From an uncultured bacterium (GTDB taxonomy: Bacteria > Bacteroidota > Bacteroidia > CAILMK01): a stretch of DNA of 64,000 nucleotides. A program made the position numbers and the translations under genes. Where the stretch lies: contig CAIKRV010000054.1 in assembly GCA_903829945.1 (NCBI GenBank), positions 1 to 64,000 on the forward strand. The letters are read 5' to 3'. This document shows positions 25,345-33,461 of the stretch, piece after piece (within the stretch, counting starts at the first letter, position 1; every line of letters starts with the position of its first letter). The notes beneath the pieces are model-generated. The model was not told the DNA's origin. It searched no databases and saw only the letters and a program-made list of their open reading frames with translations.

Positions 25345-26145
25345 TTAAGATACCATTTCGTAATATTCCTCTTGCAGAACATTTACTAAATCGTTGATGG
25401 GTATATTTGGAACTATTTCACCTTTATTTGCAATAGCAATTTGACCGGTTTCCTCTGAAATAATAATTGCTATGGCATCGGAATGTTCACTTATTCCAAT
25501 TCCAGATCTATGCCTAAGTCCATATTCTAAAGGCAAATCTTGTCTATCAGAAACCGGTAAAATACAAGATGCAGCCACTATAATATTTTTAGTAATGATA
25601 ACAGCTCCATCATGAAGAGGATTCTTATTAAAAAAAATTGCTTCAAGTAATTTTGCACTCAATTCAGCATTCATATATATGCCTGTACTGCCATATAACT
25701 TCAATTCTGAAGTTCGGCCAACAACCATTAATGCTCCGGTTTTAGTTGAAGAAAAATAATGACACGCCTTAGCAATTTCTTCAAAATTTATTTCTTGCTC
25801 TTCCAGTTTATTCCAATTCCAAGGTAGAAAACGCTTCCATTGACCTTCATTGCTAAACAGCATATGATTTTTTCCGATAAGTAATAGGAACCGTCGAATT
25901 TCCTGTTGAAACACCACCAATAATGCAATTGCTCCTACACCAATAAATTGTCCTAAAATGGTAGATAATAATCGCATATGCAATGCACGTACAATAAACC
26001 AAAAGACATAAATAAATAAGAACCCAATAAATACATTCAGAGCAATAGATCCTTTTAATATTTTATACATCATGTATAGTATCACTGCCACCGCAAGGAT
26101 ATCTATAATATCTATAAAATTGAATTCAAGAAAACCAAATCTCAT
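25345..26145 (-). CDS. cdaA: Diadenylate cyclase (CdaA)
   Basis: Makes the second messenger c-di-AMP from two ATP at the inner membrane. The 266-residue protein has three N-terminal membrane helices (about 12-80) and a DisA_N/DAC domain with the catalytic motifs DGA (179-181) and RHR (211-213). The following GISEHSDAIAIIISEETG block is also typical. CdaA-type cyclases govern osmolyte transport and envelope homeostasis. Its ATG overlaps the folP stop by 4 bp (ATGA), giving the folP-cdaA pairing frequent in Bacteroidota. No regulator or phosphodiesterase is visible in the window. Confidence 0.94.
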   Translation of the reverse strand: MRFGFLEFNFIDIIDILAVAVILYMMYKILKGSIALNVFIGFLFIYVFWFIVRALHMRLLSTILGQFIGVGAIALLVVFQQEIRRFLLLIGKNHMLFSNEGQWKRFLPWNWNKLEEQEINFEEIAKACHYFSSTKTGALMVVGRTSELKLYGSTGIYMNAELSAKLLEAIFFNKNPLHDGAVIITKNIIVAASCILPVSDRQDLPLEYGLRHRSGIGISEHSDAIAIIISEETGQIAIANKGEIVPNIPINDLVNVLQEEYYEMVS

Positions 26146-27014
26146 TTTTGAGTAATATTATTATTTAAGATCTGAACCAATTGCAAAACTTGTACCGCTT
26201 CTTTTACATCATGTACTCTTAAAATATCTGCGCCTTGTAATACAGCTATAGTATTTAAAACACTAGTTCCATTGAGTGCATTTTCCGGTTTTGTATGAAG
26301 TACTTTATTAATCATGGATTTCCTGGAAACCCCAATAAGTAATGGCTGCTGGAGCATACTAAACAAATGCAATTTATTTAATAATTCATAATTGTGCGCT
26401 ACGGTCTTACCAAAACCGAATCCAGGGTCCAAAATAATATCAATAAGGCCGGCAGCATGGGCTTCATTGGCCTTTTCCTGAAGAAAAGATAAGACTTCTA
26501 ATGAAACATCTTTATAAATGGGATCTACCTGCATGGTTTTAGGGGTGCCTTGCATGTGCATCATCACATATGCAGCTTTGGCTTTTAGGATGGTATTAAG
26601 CATTTTTGCATCAGCCATACCGGCACTAATGTCATTAATCATATGAGCACCGAGAGAAAGTGCGGCCTCAGCAACCTCGCTTCTAAAAGTATCCACACTT
26701 AGTATCAATTCCGGAAAATGTTGAATAATAGCTTTTACGGATGGAACTACCCTCCGTAATTCTTCACCAACGCTAATTTCATCCGCACCCGGACGAGTAG
26801 AATATCCACCAATATCAATAAAGGTTGCACCTGCTTTAAGCATTAATTCAGCTTGACGTAATTGGGCATCCGGTTCAGTAAAATTACCTCCATCGTAAAA
26901 AGAATCTGGGGTTATATTTAAAATGCCCATAACTTTCCCTCCGCTGAGATCAATAAGTCTTCCTCGGCAATTAAGCGTTTTTTTTCGCTCAGAAAGGGAT
27001 TGATATTGTAGCAT
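26142..27014 (-). CDS. folP: Dihydropteroate synthase
   Basis: Condenses p-aminobenzoate with dihydropterin pyrophosphate in folate synthesis, in the cytoplasm. The TIM-barrel signatures are VMGILNITPDSFYDGG near 28-43, the second pterin-binding block IDIGGYSTRPGADE near 66-79, MINDIS near 120-125, DPGFGFGKT near 193-201 and SRKSMI near 233-238. The 290-residue length is normal. It is the first gene of folP-cdaA-TPR. The divergent DUF1599 promoter lies immediately upstream of its start. Confidence 0.96.
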   Translation of the reverse strand: MLQYQSLSERKKTLNCRGRLIDLSGGKVMGILNITPDSFYDGGNFTEPDAQLRQAELMLKAGATFIDIGGYSTRPGADEISVGEELRRVVPSVKAIIQHFPELILSVDTFRSEVAEAALSLGAHMINDISAGMADAKMLNTILKAKAAYVMMHMQGTPKTMQVDPIYKDVSLEVLSFLQEKANEAHAAGLIDIILDPGFGFGKTVAHNYELLNKLHLFSMLQQPLLIGVSRKSMINKVLHTKPENALNGTSVLNTIAVLQGADILRVHDVKEAVQVLQLVQILNNNITQK

Positions 27015-27018
27015 AGAT

Positions 27019-27026
27019 TAAATTTG
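27019..27026 (+). promoter_or_regulatory. -7 element upstream of DUF1599 gene
   Basis: TAAATTTG fits TAnnTTTG, 5 nt beyond the divergent folP start. The leader to ATG 27106 would be about 75 nt and contains the direct repeats. Confidence 0.4.
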
Positions 27027-27046
27027 CCTACGAAATTAAGCAATAA

Positions 27047-27092
27047 GTACAGGCAATTTGAATTTTAAAGAAGCATATTGTACAGGCAATTT
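27047..27092. repeat. 13-bp direct repeat in folP/DUF1599 intergenic region
   Basis: The sequence gtacaggcaattt occurs at 27047-27059 and again at 27080-27092, 33 bp apart (about three helical turns), with no mismatch. The first copy lies in the presumed -33 region of the folP promoter. It may be an operator pair or a small duplication. Confidence 0.6.
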
Positions 27093-27105
27093 ACAAAAAA
27101 ATTAT

Positions 27106-27648
27106 ATGTCTTTCCCTGAATACGACCTTCAATTAACTAAATGCAGAGATGTTTTTACCAAAAAAACCCATGATTACGGTACCTCATGGAGAGTTATGCG
27201 TATTTCATCCCTTATAGACCAAATATTTATTAAGGCTCAACGAATCCGATCTATAGAAGAGAAAGGATCTCAAAAAATAGGAGATAGTATTGAATCTGAA
27301 TACTTAGGAATTATTAATTATTGTATTCTCACCTTAGTACAAATGGATTTAGGAGAAACATTAAATGATGAGATTGACCATGGCAAGTTATTTGCAATGT
27401 ATGATTCGAAGATTAATGAGGCAAAAGCCTTAATGGAAAAGAAAAACCATGATTATGGTGAAGCATGGCGTGAAATGTGGATTAGTTCATTGACTGATTT
27501 AATTTTAAGTAAGCTACTAAGAATCAGGCAAATAATTTCAAACAAAGGCAAAACACTAATGTCGGAAGGAATTGATGCCAATTTGTATGATATGATAAAT
27601 TACAGCATATTTGCCATGATCAAATTATCCCAAGAAAAAAATAAATAA
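27106..27648 (+). CDS. DUF1599 protein (internally duplicated)
   Basis: From ATG 27106 the product has 180 residues in two homologous halves. Each has a (T/N)HDYG-x2-WR-x-M-(R/W)-ISSL motif: THDYGTSWRVMRISSL (about 20-35) and NHDYGEAWREMWISSL (about 115-130). This is the DUF1599 family, a nucleotide-modification/thymidylate-like helical family of unknown role that is nearly confined to Bacteroidota. A TTG at 27058 would add 16 residues with no family similarity. The product is cytoplasmic. It sits 7 nt before the DoxX-like gene, a conserved pairing in the phylum. Confidence 0.82.
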   Translation: MSFPEYDLQLTKCRDVFTKKTHDYGTSWRVMRISSLIDQIFIKAQRIRSIEEKGSQKIGDSIESEYLGIINYCILTLVQMDLGETLNDEIDHGKLFAMYDSKINEAKALMEKKNHDYGEAWREMWISSLTDLILSKLLRIRQIISNKGKTLMSEGIDANLYDMINYSIFAMIKLSQEKNK

Positions 27649-27655
27649 AGCAATT

Positions 27656-28837
27656 ATGGCAATACGTTTAGAATCAATTCGTAAAAATATTACTACCATT
27701 TGTCGACTTTTGGTTGGAATATTATTTATCATTTCAGGACTTATCAAGGCCAATGATACTACAGGATTTGGATATAAACTTGATGAATATTGGTACGTAT
27801 TTCACATCCCATTTTTAAACCCAATTTCAGTTTATTTGGCCATGTTTATATGTGTTGTTGAAATTGGATTAGGGATAAGTTTATTACTGGGAACATTTAG
27901 AAAAATAACCTTGAATTTATTAATCTTAATGATTGTATTTTTTACTTTCCTTACTTTTTACTCTGCTTATTTTGATAAAGTAAAGGAATGTGGTTGTTTT
28001 GGAGATGCATTAAAACTTACACCTTGGCAAAGCTTTAGTAAAGATATTGCTCTTTGCATTTTAATTGGAATTTTATGGCTCAACCGTAAATTTATCAAAC
28101 CGCTCTGGCTGAAAGATGGAAGAGGTGAAAGGATTCTTTATGGTGGCATAATCCTATCCATTGTATTTACTATTTACTGTTGGTACTATTTGCCGGTAGT
28201 CGATTTTTTACCTTATGCCGTAGGAAAAGATATTGTTAAACAAATGACCATACCACCCGGGGCACCTGTTGATAAACTAGAAATGAAATTCATATACCAA
28301 AAAGATGGAAAGGATTTTTTCATATCCATGAATCAATTGGATTCCTTTAGTAAAAGACCTGATTTTGAAACATATAAGTATATTGATAGAAAAGATGTTT
28401 TAATCAGTAAAGGATATGAACCTCCTATTCATGATTTTGTAATTTATGCTGATGTACAAGGAGGCAATGGAAGAATGGAAGTAACTAAAACCTTTTTGGA
28501 CCAAAAAGGTTTTAAATTGGTTATTGCACATCAAATCCTTGAAACCTCAAACTTGAAATCACAAAAAGATATAATTAAATTAGTTCAAGAAATTTCAAAA
28601 CATGGAATTCAAATATGGGGTTTAACTTCTTCATCCTCAGAAGTTATTGAAAAGTATAAAAAAGATAATGGCGTTAATTACAATTTTTATGCCGCGGATG
28701 GAACAATGTTAAGAACAATGATAAGAGCTAACCCCGGGATGCTGTTATTGAAGGATAATGTAATTATCGGAAAATGGCCCGGTACTATGACTCCAAGTGC
28801 TAATGACATCATAGAATTGATGAAAAATACGAAATAA
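27656..28837 (+). CDS. BT_3928-like DoxX/MauE membrane protein with C-terminal periplasmic domain
   Basis: A 393-residue protein. The first part (about 1-170) has four membrane helices of the DoxX/MauE type with the signature KECGCFGD (C112, C114), seen in quinone- or disulfide-linked membrane proteins. The C-terminal part (about 200-393), probably periplasmic, has the alternating strand-helix pattern of a thioredoxin-like fold but no CxxC. The two cysteines of CGC may pair or act in redox. It begins 7 nt after DUF1599 and is probably co-transcribed with it. The function of this Bacteroidota family is unknown. Its stop directly abuts that of the convergent YtxH-like gene. Confidence 0.82.
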   Translation: MAIRLESIRKNITTICRLLVGILFIISGLIKANDTTGFGYKLDEYWYVFHIPFLNPISVYLAMFICVVEIGLGISLLLGTFRKITLNLLILMIVFFTFLTFYSAYFDKVKECGCFGDALKLTPWQSFSKDIALCILIGILWLNRKFIKPLWLKDGRGERILYGGIILSIVFTIYCWYYLPVVDFLPYAVGKDIVKQMTIPPGAPVDKLEMKFIYQKDGKDFFISMNQLDSFSKRPDFETYKYIDRKDVLISKGYEPPIHDFVIYADVQGGNGRMEVTKTFLDQKGFKLVIAHQILETSNLKSQKDIIKLVQEISKHGIQIWGLTSSSSEVIEKYKKDNGVNYNFYAADGTMLRTMIRANPGMLLLKDNVIIGKWPGTMTPSANDIIELMKNTK

Positions 28838-29038
28838 CTAAACGCCGTATTCTTCCGTCAAATCTGAAACCTTGTTTTCTAAATTACTTAGATGACTGGC
28901 AATCTTGTCTTTAGTTTTATTAGCTAAATCCTTTAGGTCTCCTAATATTTCATCTTTAGAATCCTCTGATGCTAAATAAACGGCTGCAGCTCCAATAGCA
29001 ATGCCTGTAAGTAAACCAAGGATAAATTTATTGTTCAT
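28838..29038 (-). CDS. YtxH-like small membrane protein
   Basis: A 66-residue protein with an N-terminal Gly/Ala-rich membrane helix (FILGLLTGIAIGAAAVYL) and a charged helical tail with amphipathic heptads (LKDLANKTKDKIASHL). This is typical of YtxH-like stress-related proteins. An upstream frame extension starting with TTG was dropped because a TATATTTG box at 29064-29057 places transcription after it. Function is unknown, and many homologues are induced by general stress. Confidence 0.75.
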   Translation of the reverse strand: MNNKFILGLLTGIAIGAAAVYLASEDSKDEILGDLKDLANKTKDKIASHLSNLENKVSDLTEEYGV

Positions 29039-29056
29039 AATTCTAATTTTAAGTAG

Positions 29057-29064
29057 CAAATATA
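29057..29064 (-). promoter_or_regulatory. -7 element of YtxH-like gene
   Basis: TATATTTG, a perfect TAnnTTTG match, lies 18 nt before ATG 29038. Confidence 0.55.
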
Positions 29065-29220
29065 CTGATTCAAGCTAAAGGAAATTCTATGGTTTTAAGT
29101 TCAAAAATGAAATAAACAAGTAACTGTTCAGCTTTTAATTTGACTTGATAAAGACAGGCTTAAAACAACAACAAATCACAATAAATAGTGAATAATAGGC
29201 TCAAATTGGGTAATTTGTTG

Positions 29221-29228
29221 TACCTTTG
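29221..29228 (+). promoter_or_regulatory. -7 element of DEAD-box helicase gene
   Basis: TACCTTTG fits TAnnTTTG and is followed by a leader of about 85 nt before ATG 29320. That is unusually long for this window. The leader has a 6-bp hairpin (29281-29286 with 29292-29297, loop 29287-29291). Confidence 0.5.
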
Positions 29229-29319
29229 CACAAACTCTTATTCATTATATCCTCAAAATTTCATTTATTGCTTTGAGAAGAAGACCCCTTAGGTCTTGAT
29301 AAGATTATTTATATTTATC

Positions 29320-30993
29320 ATGGAAAAAATTAAATTCAGCGAACTAAATCTTTCAGAAAATACACTAGCATCCATTACGGATATGGGCTTTGAATTTGCC
29401 TCTCCTATTCAGGAGCAAGCCATTCCCTTTTTATTGGCGGGTAGAGATTTAATTGGTCAAGCTAAAACCGGAACCGGTAAAACAGCAGCATTTGGAATAC
29501 CTGCAGTTGAAATGCTTGATGTTAATAGAAAGGAAGTACAAACCCTTATCATGTGTCCAACACGTGAACTTGCCATGCAAGTATGCGATGAAATAGGTAA
29601 AATTTTAAAACATCATAAAAAAGCAAGAGTAACTGCAATTTTTGGTGGGGCATCCATTGATCGACAAATTCAGGAATTGCGCAGAGGTGTACATATTGTG
29701 GTAGGAACTCCAGGTAGAATTATGGATCATCTAGATAGGGGCACCTTGCATTTAGAAAATGTAAGCATGGTAATACTGGATGAAGCAGATGAAATGCTTG
29801 ATATGGGCTTCAGAGATGATATTGAAGCAATTTTAAAAGAAGTGCCCGACCAAAGACAAACAGTATTTTTCTCTGCTACGATGTCTAAACCGATATTGCA
29901 GCTTACCAAAAAATATCAAAACGATCCGCATATTATCAAAGTTGCCAGTGATGAATTAACTGTAAACTCTATTGAGCAAAAATATTTTCCCATCAAGGAA
30001 AAAGATAAAACCGAAGTAACGGAACGCCTTATTGATTTATATGAACCTAAACTATGTTTGGCATTTTGCAATACTAAACGTAAAGTGGATGAATTAGTTG
30101 CTGATTTGCAACAAGGCGGATTTTTTGCTGAAGCATTGCATGGAGATATGCGTCAAGCGCAGCGTACACAAGTAATGAATAAATTCAGACAAGGTGTGAT
30201 ACAAATTTTAGTAGCCACTGACGTTGCAGCTAGAGGCATTGATGTAGAAGATGTAGAGATGGTAATTAATTATGATATTCCATTAGATTCAGAATATTAT
30301 GTGCATCGTATTGGCAGAACGGGAAGAGCCGGTCGCTCAGGATTAGCCTTTAGTTTGGTTACCAGACGCGAGCAAGGCACTTTGAAAGATATAGAACGTT
30401 ATGCAAAAACTAGAATAGAAGAAGCTAAAATTCCCACTGCTCGTGATATAGAATCTAAGAAAAAAGTAAAATTCTTAGAAAAAATAAAAACTACTATACA
30501 TGATGGCGCCCTTACAAAGTATAGCAAATGGGTGGACGAATTAGTGATTGAAGGATTTACTGAAATGGATATCGCAGCTGCGCTCATTAAAATGGAAGTG
30601 CATCATCAAATTTCCGAAATGGAAAAACAAGAAATCCAATCTGAAAGTTTTTATGAAGCTCCTTCCTCGAGCAGAGGGTCCGGAAAATTTGAAAAAAGAG
30701 GTCCATCAGGTGCAGGCGGAGGTAATAAAAGAGGTGGAAGATCCGGTCAAAAAAATAGCCGATTATTTATTACATTAGGAAAGAAAGATAGAATTAGTCC
30801 TAGAGATATTGTAGGTGCAATTGCCGGTGAAACCGGACTTGCCGGTAATATGATTGGCAATATTGATATATATGATAAATTCAGCTTTGTAGAAATCCCT
30901 GAAGAATTTGCAGAGGATGTAATTAAGAAAATGAAGAAATCACAAATTAGAGGGAATAAATTTAAAATTGAAATAGCAGAAGCTAGAAAATAA
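29320..30993 (+). CDS. deaD: DEAD-box RNA helicase with C-terminal DbpA-like RNA-binding domain
   Basis: ATP-dependent RNA unwinding in ribosome assembly or RNA decay. From ATG 29320 the protein has 557 residues. The helicase core shows the Q-motif (SPIQEQAIP, about 28-36), Walker A AKTGTGKT (48-55), PTREL, DEAD (154-157), SAT and HRIGRTGRAGR (about 325-335). A Gly/Arg/Ser-rich linker (about 450-475) and a DbpA-type RRM (about 480-555) follow. The layout is that of CsdA/DeaD cold-shock helicases. Eight extra upstream codons exist from 29296 but lack similarity. A convergent-gene terminator follows. Confidence 0.95.
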   Translation: MEKIKFSELNLSENTLASITDMGFEFASPIQEQAIPFLLAGRDLIGQAKTGTGKTAAFGIPAVEMLDVNRKEVQTLIMCPTRELAMQVCDEIGKILKHHKKARVTAIFGGASIDRQIQELRRGVHIVVGTPGRIMDHLDRGTLHLENVSMVILDEADEMLDMGFRDDIEAILKEVPDQRQTVFFSATMSKPILQLTKKYQNDPHIIKVASDELTVNSIEQKYFPIKEKDKTEVTERLIDLYEPKLCLAFCNTKRKVDELVADLQQGGFFAEALHGDMRQAQRTQVMNKFRQGVIQILVATDVAARGIDVEDVEMVINYDIPLDSEYYVHRIGRTGRAGRSGLAFSLVTRREQGTLKDIERYAKTRIEEAKIPTARDIESKKKVKFLEKIKTTIHDGALTKYSKWVDELVIEGFTEMDIAAALIKMEVHHQISEMEKQEIQSESFYEAPSSSRGSGKFEKRGPSGAGGGNKRGGRSGQKNSRLFITLGKKDRISPRDIVGAIAGETGLAGNMIGNIDIYDKFSFVEIPEEFAEDVIKKMKKSQIRGNKFKIEIAEARK

Positions 30994-31010
30994 TTTAATT
31001 TGAAATAAAT

Positions 31011-31041
31011 AAAAATGGCATCTCAAAAGGATGCCATTTTT
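31011..31041. terminator. Bidirectional terminator between helicase and LysM genes
   Basis: A 12-bp perfect stem (31011-31022 with 31030-31041) with a 7-nt loop, ending in A and T runs for both strands. It closes the helicase transcript and the long minus-strand operon. Confidence 0.85.
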
Positions 31042-32794
31042 ATTTAACCCGGATTTTTTGACCTAATTTTACTGCATTATCATTTAACCCATTCCAAGTT
31101 TTCAGATCATTAATATTTACTTTAAACTGCACGGATAAGCTATATAGTGTTTCACCTTTTTGCACAATATGATATAACTTAATATTATCTGGAACGGCAG
31201 TTGTATTAGTACTCGTTTGTAATGGCATAATACGTAATTTTTTTCCACTACTAATTCCATTGCCATTCAAGTGATTCCAAGCTCGTAAACTATCGATTGA
31301 TATTTTGTATTTATTGCTAATGGAAAATAAAGTCTCTCCACTTTTAACAATATGAATTTCCCTTGGTAGCGTGTCTAATTTATTATGAGTATTCTTTATT
31401 AAAGTATCATTGTTTGTTTTTATAACTTGGGTAGGAGTATTTAAAGCATCAGTATTGCGATTAGATAAAGAATCCCTTTTTATAATTATACTATCCTTCT
31501 TCAAAGACTTAGGAGGATAGCCGGTTCCTGAATGAGATTGATCTAATATCATAGTTCCCTTGTTGTGCAATGTATCTTCCGGAGTTTTGTACTCTTTAGG
31601 AAGCTTTGCCAAAGTATCAAAATGAATTCGTGGTTGTTTGGCTCTTTCATTAATATTTTTATCCAAATTAGTTAATGTTGAGTCCAAACGCTTAGGTAAA
31701 CTGGTATCAAAAGAAGGTAAATTGAGCTTTCTGTAAATAATTATATCCGGCTTAAAATTCGAATCTTTTAATTCTTTAAGTACATTTACTCCTTCTTTCT
31801 TACGAGGGAAAATTTGTTCTTTAGGTAAAAGTTCAGGGGCGGAATCGCGTTTTGTTTGTAGAAATATTTTTTCACCGGGTTTAGGTTGCATGCCACATTC
31901 CATTCTGTTCTTTTTATACAATTGTTTCAATTGTATTCGAAACATTTGCGAAATCATATACATGCCTTCACCATTATGAACCACGTAATAGGATTGTGTA
32001 CCTGTCTTAGCCTTTTGCTTCAAATACAAAAGTGTACCCGGTTCCGGTTTATCCCAATCGCATAAGTCATTGTATTTTCTTAATAAAGCAGGACTAATAT
32101 TATGTCTTGCGGCAATAGCTTCTAAACTATCTCCATGTTTTATAATACAAGCAGGCAACCCATTAAATTCAAAATCTTTAGTTGAATCGGCAAATCGAAC
32201 AGCATTTAAACTTACCAAGGCATTGGTAGAATCTATAAGCCTAGGCTCATCAAATAAATTTAAATGATACGTTTCAATAGAGCTGATTAGAAGCTCGGGA
32301 TAATGCGGATTGGTGGCGTATCCGGCTTCTTTTAAGCCATTGGCCCAACCCTTGTAATCCTTTGGATCCAATTTAAAAAGGAATGCGTAACGCTTACTCG
32401 TTGATATAAATTCGGAATGGTCATAATAGGATTCTTCAGGCTTTTCATAAACCCTAAAACACTCTTGAGGCTTATCATCATCTAATAACATGATTTTACC
32501 GCCCCAATCCTTTTTGCACTTTATTCCAAAATGATTATTCGCCTCCCTAGCCAAGTGACTATTGCCATTGGAAGATTCCAAAATTCCTTGAGCCAAAGTT
32601 ATACTTGCCGGAATTCCGGTCCTTCGCATTTCAATAATAGCTAAATTCTTATATTTGTCAATATACTCCTGGGTAGTAAATTTTTTATCTTGCCCTAAAG
32701 AAGTATTAGAGAGTGCTAAGAGAACAACAAAATAAAATGTTGCACCAAAACTTTTGGTAGATAATTGTGCAATTATTTTAGATAGTGTATACAA
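31040..32794 (-). CDS. Secreted glucosaminidase with four LysM domains
   Basis: A 584-residue peptidoglycan hydrolase. It has a signal segment (about 15-35), then an N-acetylglucosaminidase (LytB/FlgJ-like) domain at about 40-180, with the catalytic-type Glu in QGILESSNGNS and the block NNHFGIKCKKDWGG. LysM domains lie near 215-262 and 270-318. A disordered Lys/Pro/Thr/Asp-rich linker covers about 320-480, and two further LysM domains lie near 483-527 and 540-584. It would cleave glycan strands during division or growth. The start is TTG 32794, since no ATG precedes the signal sequence. It is the last gene of a six-gene operon, 20 nt after the methyltransferase. Confidence 0.88.
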   Translation of the reverse strand: MYTLSKIIAQLSTKSFGATFYFVVLLALSNTSLGQDKKFTTQEYIDKYKNLAIIEMRRTGIPASITLAQGILESSNGNSHLAREANNHFGIKCKKDWGGKIMLLDDDKPQECFRVYEKPEESYYDHSEFISTSKRYAFLFKLDPKDYKGWANGLKEAGYATNPHYPELLISSIETYHLNLFDEPRLIDSTNALVSLNAVRFADSTKDFEFNGLPACIIKHGDSLEAIAARHNISPALLRKYNDLCDWDKPEPGTLLYLKQKAKTGTQSYYVVHNGEGMYMISQMFRIQLKQLYKKNRMECGMQPKPGEKIFLQTKRDSAPELLPKEQIFPRKKEGVNVLKELKDSNFKPDIIIYRKLNLPSFDTSLPKRLDSTLTNLDKNINERAKQPRIHFDTLAKLPKEYKTPEDTLHNKGTMILDQSHSGTGYPPKSLKKDSIIIKRDSLSNRNTDALNTPTQVIKTNNDTLIKNTHNKLDTLPREIHIVKSGETLFSISNKYKISIDSLRAWNHLNGNGISSGKKLRIMPLQTSTNTTAVPDNIKLYHIVQKGETLYSLSVQFKVNINDLKTWNGLNDNAVKLGQKIRVK

Positions 32795-32814
32795 GCAAAC
32801 TATTTAATTGATAA

Positions 32815-33450
32815 TTATATTTTACGCATTACCATAATACCATCTCGAACAGGGAAAAGCACATTTTCGACACGGGTATCTTTTTGAATTTTATCATTAA
32901 ATGCAATTAAGGCCCTGGTATCTACATCAGGTTTGGATTCAATAACTTTACCACTCCAAAGTACGTTATCCGCTAAAATAAAACCACCTGAATTTACTTT
33001 ATCAATTACCAAATCGAAATAGTTACTATAATTAATTTTATCTGCATCTATAAAAACAAGATCAAAGTTACATGCTAAAGTAGGAATAATATGCATTGCA
33101 TTTCCAATCCGATAATCAATTTGAGATTCGAAACCTGAATTTTTAAAATACGATTTCACCATATCTTCAAGTTCTTTATTAATATCAATAGTAATTAATT
33201 TTCCATGATCCTTTAAACCTTCGGCCAAGCAAATGCCAGAATATCCGGTAAAGGTTCCAATTTCCAATATGGTAGTTGGCTTTATCATTAAGCTGAGCAT
33301 CCTGAGCACCTGTCCTTGAATATGTCCGGATACCATGCGAGGCATTAATACTTTTTGATAAGTTTCACGTTCCAATTGATATAATAATTCACCTTCATAA
33401 CGTGAATGCTGCTCAATATATTCTTGTAATTTTTCAGGTAAAAAATCCAT
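32815..33450 (-). CDS. Class I SAM-dependent O-methyltransferase (CCoAOMT family)
   Basis: A 211-residue cytoplasmic methyltransferase. The SAM-binding motif is ILEIGTFTGYSGICLAEGL near 60-78. The metal/acceptor-site block is DLVFIDADKINYSNYF near 130-145, followed by GGFILADNVLWSGKV. This is the cation-dependent catechol/caffeoyl-CoA O-methyltransferase family. Bacterial members methylate catechols, tRNA 5-hydroxyuridine (TrmR) or unknown small molecules. It lies between the M16 peptidase gene (11 nt) and the glucosaminidase. Substrate not inferable. Confidence 0.9.
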   Translation of the reverse strand: MDFLPEKLQEYIEQHSRYEGELLYQLERETYQKVLMPRMVSGHIQGQVLRMLSLMIKPTTILEIGTFTGYSGICLAEGLKDHGKLITIDINKELEDMVKSYFKNSGFESQIDYRIGNAMHIIPTLACNFDLVFIDADKINYSNYFDLVIDKVNSGGFILADNVLWSGKVIESKPDVDTRALIAFNDKIQKDTRVENVLFPVRDGIMVMRKI

Positions 33451-33461
33451 ATTATATTTTA

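Noticed and set aside
29281-29297. The leader hairpin as a terminator or known riboswitch
   Set aside because: Only a 6-bp stem with no T run and no recognisable aptamer core; kept only as a possible structured leader.
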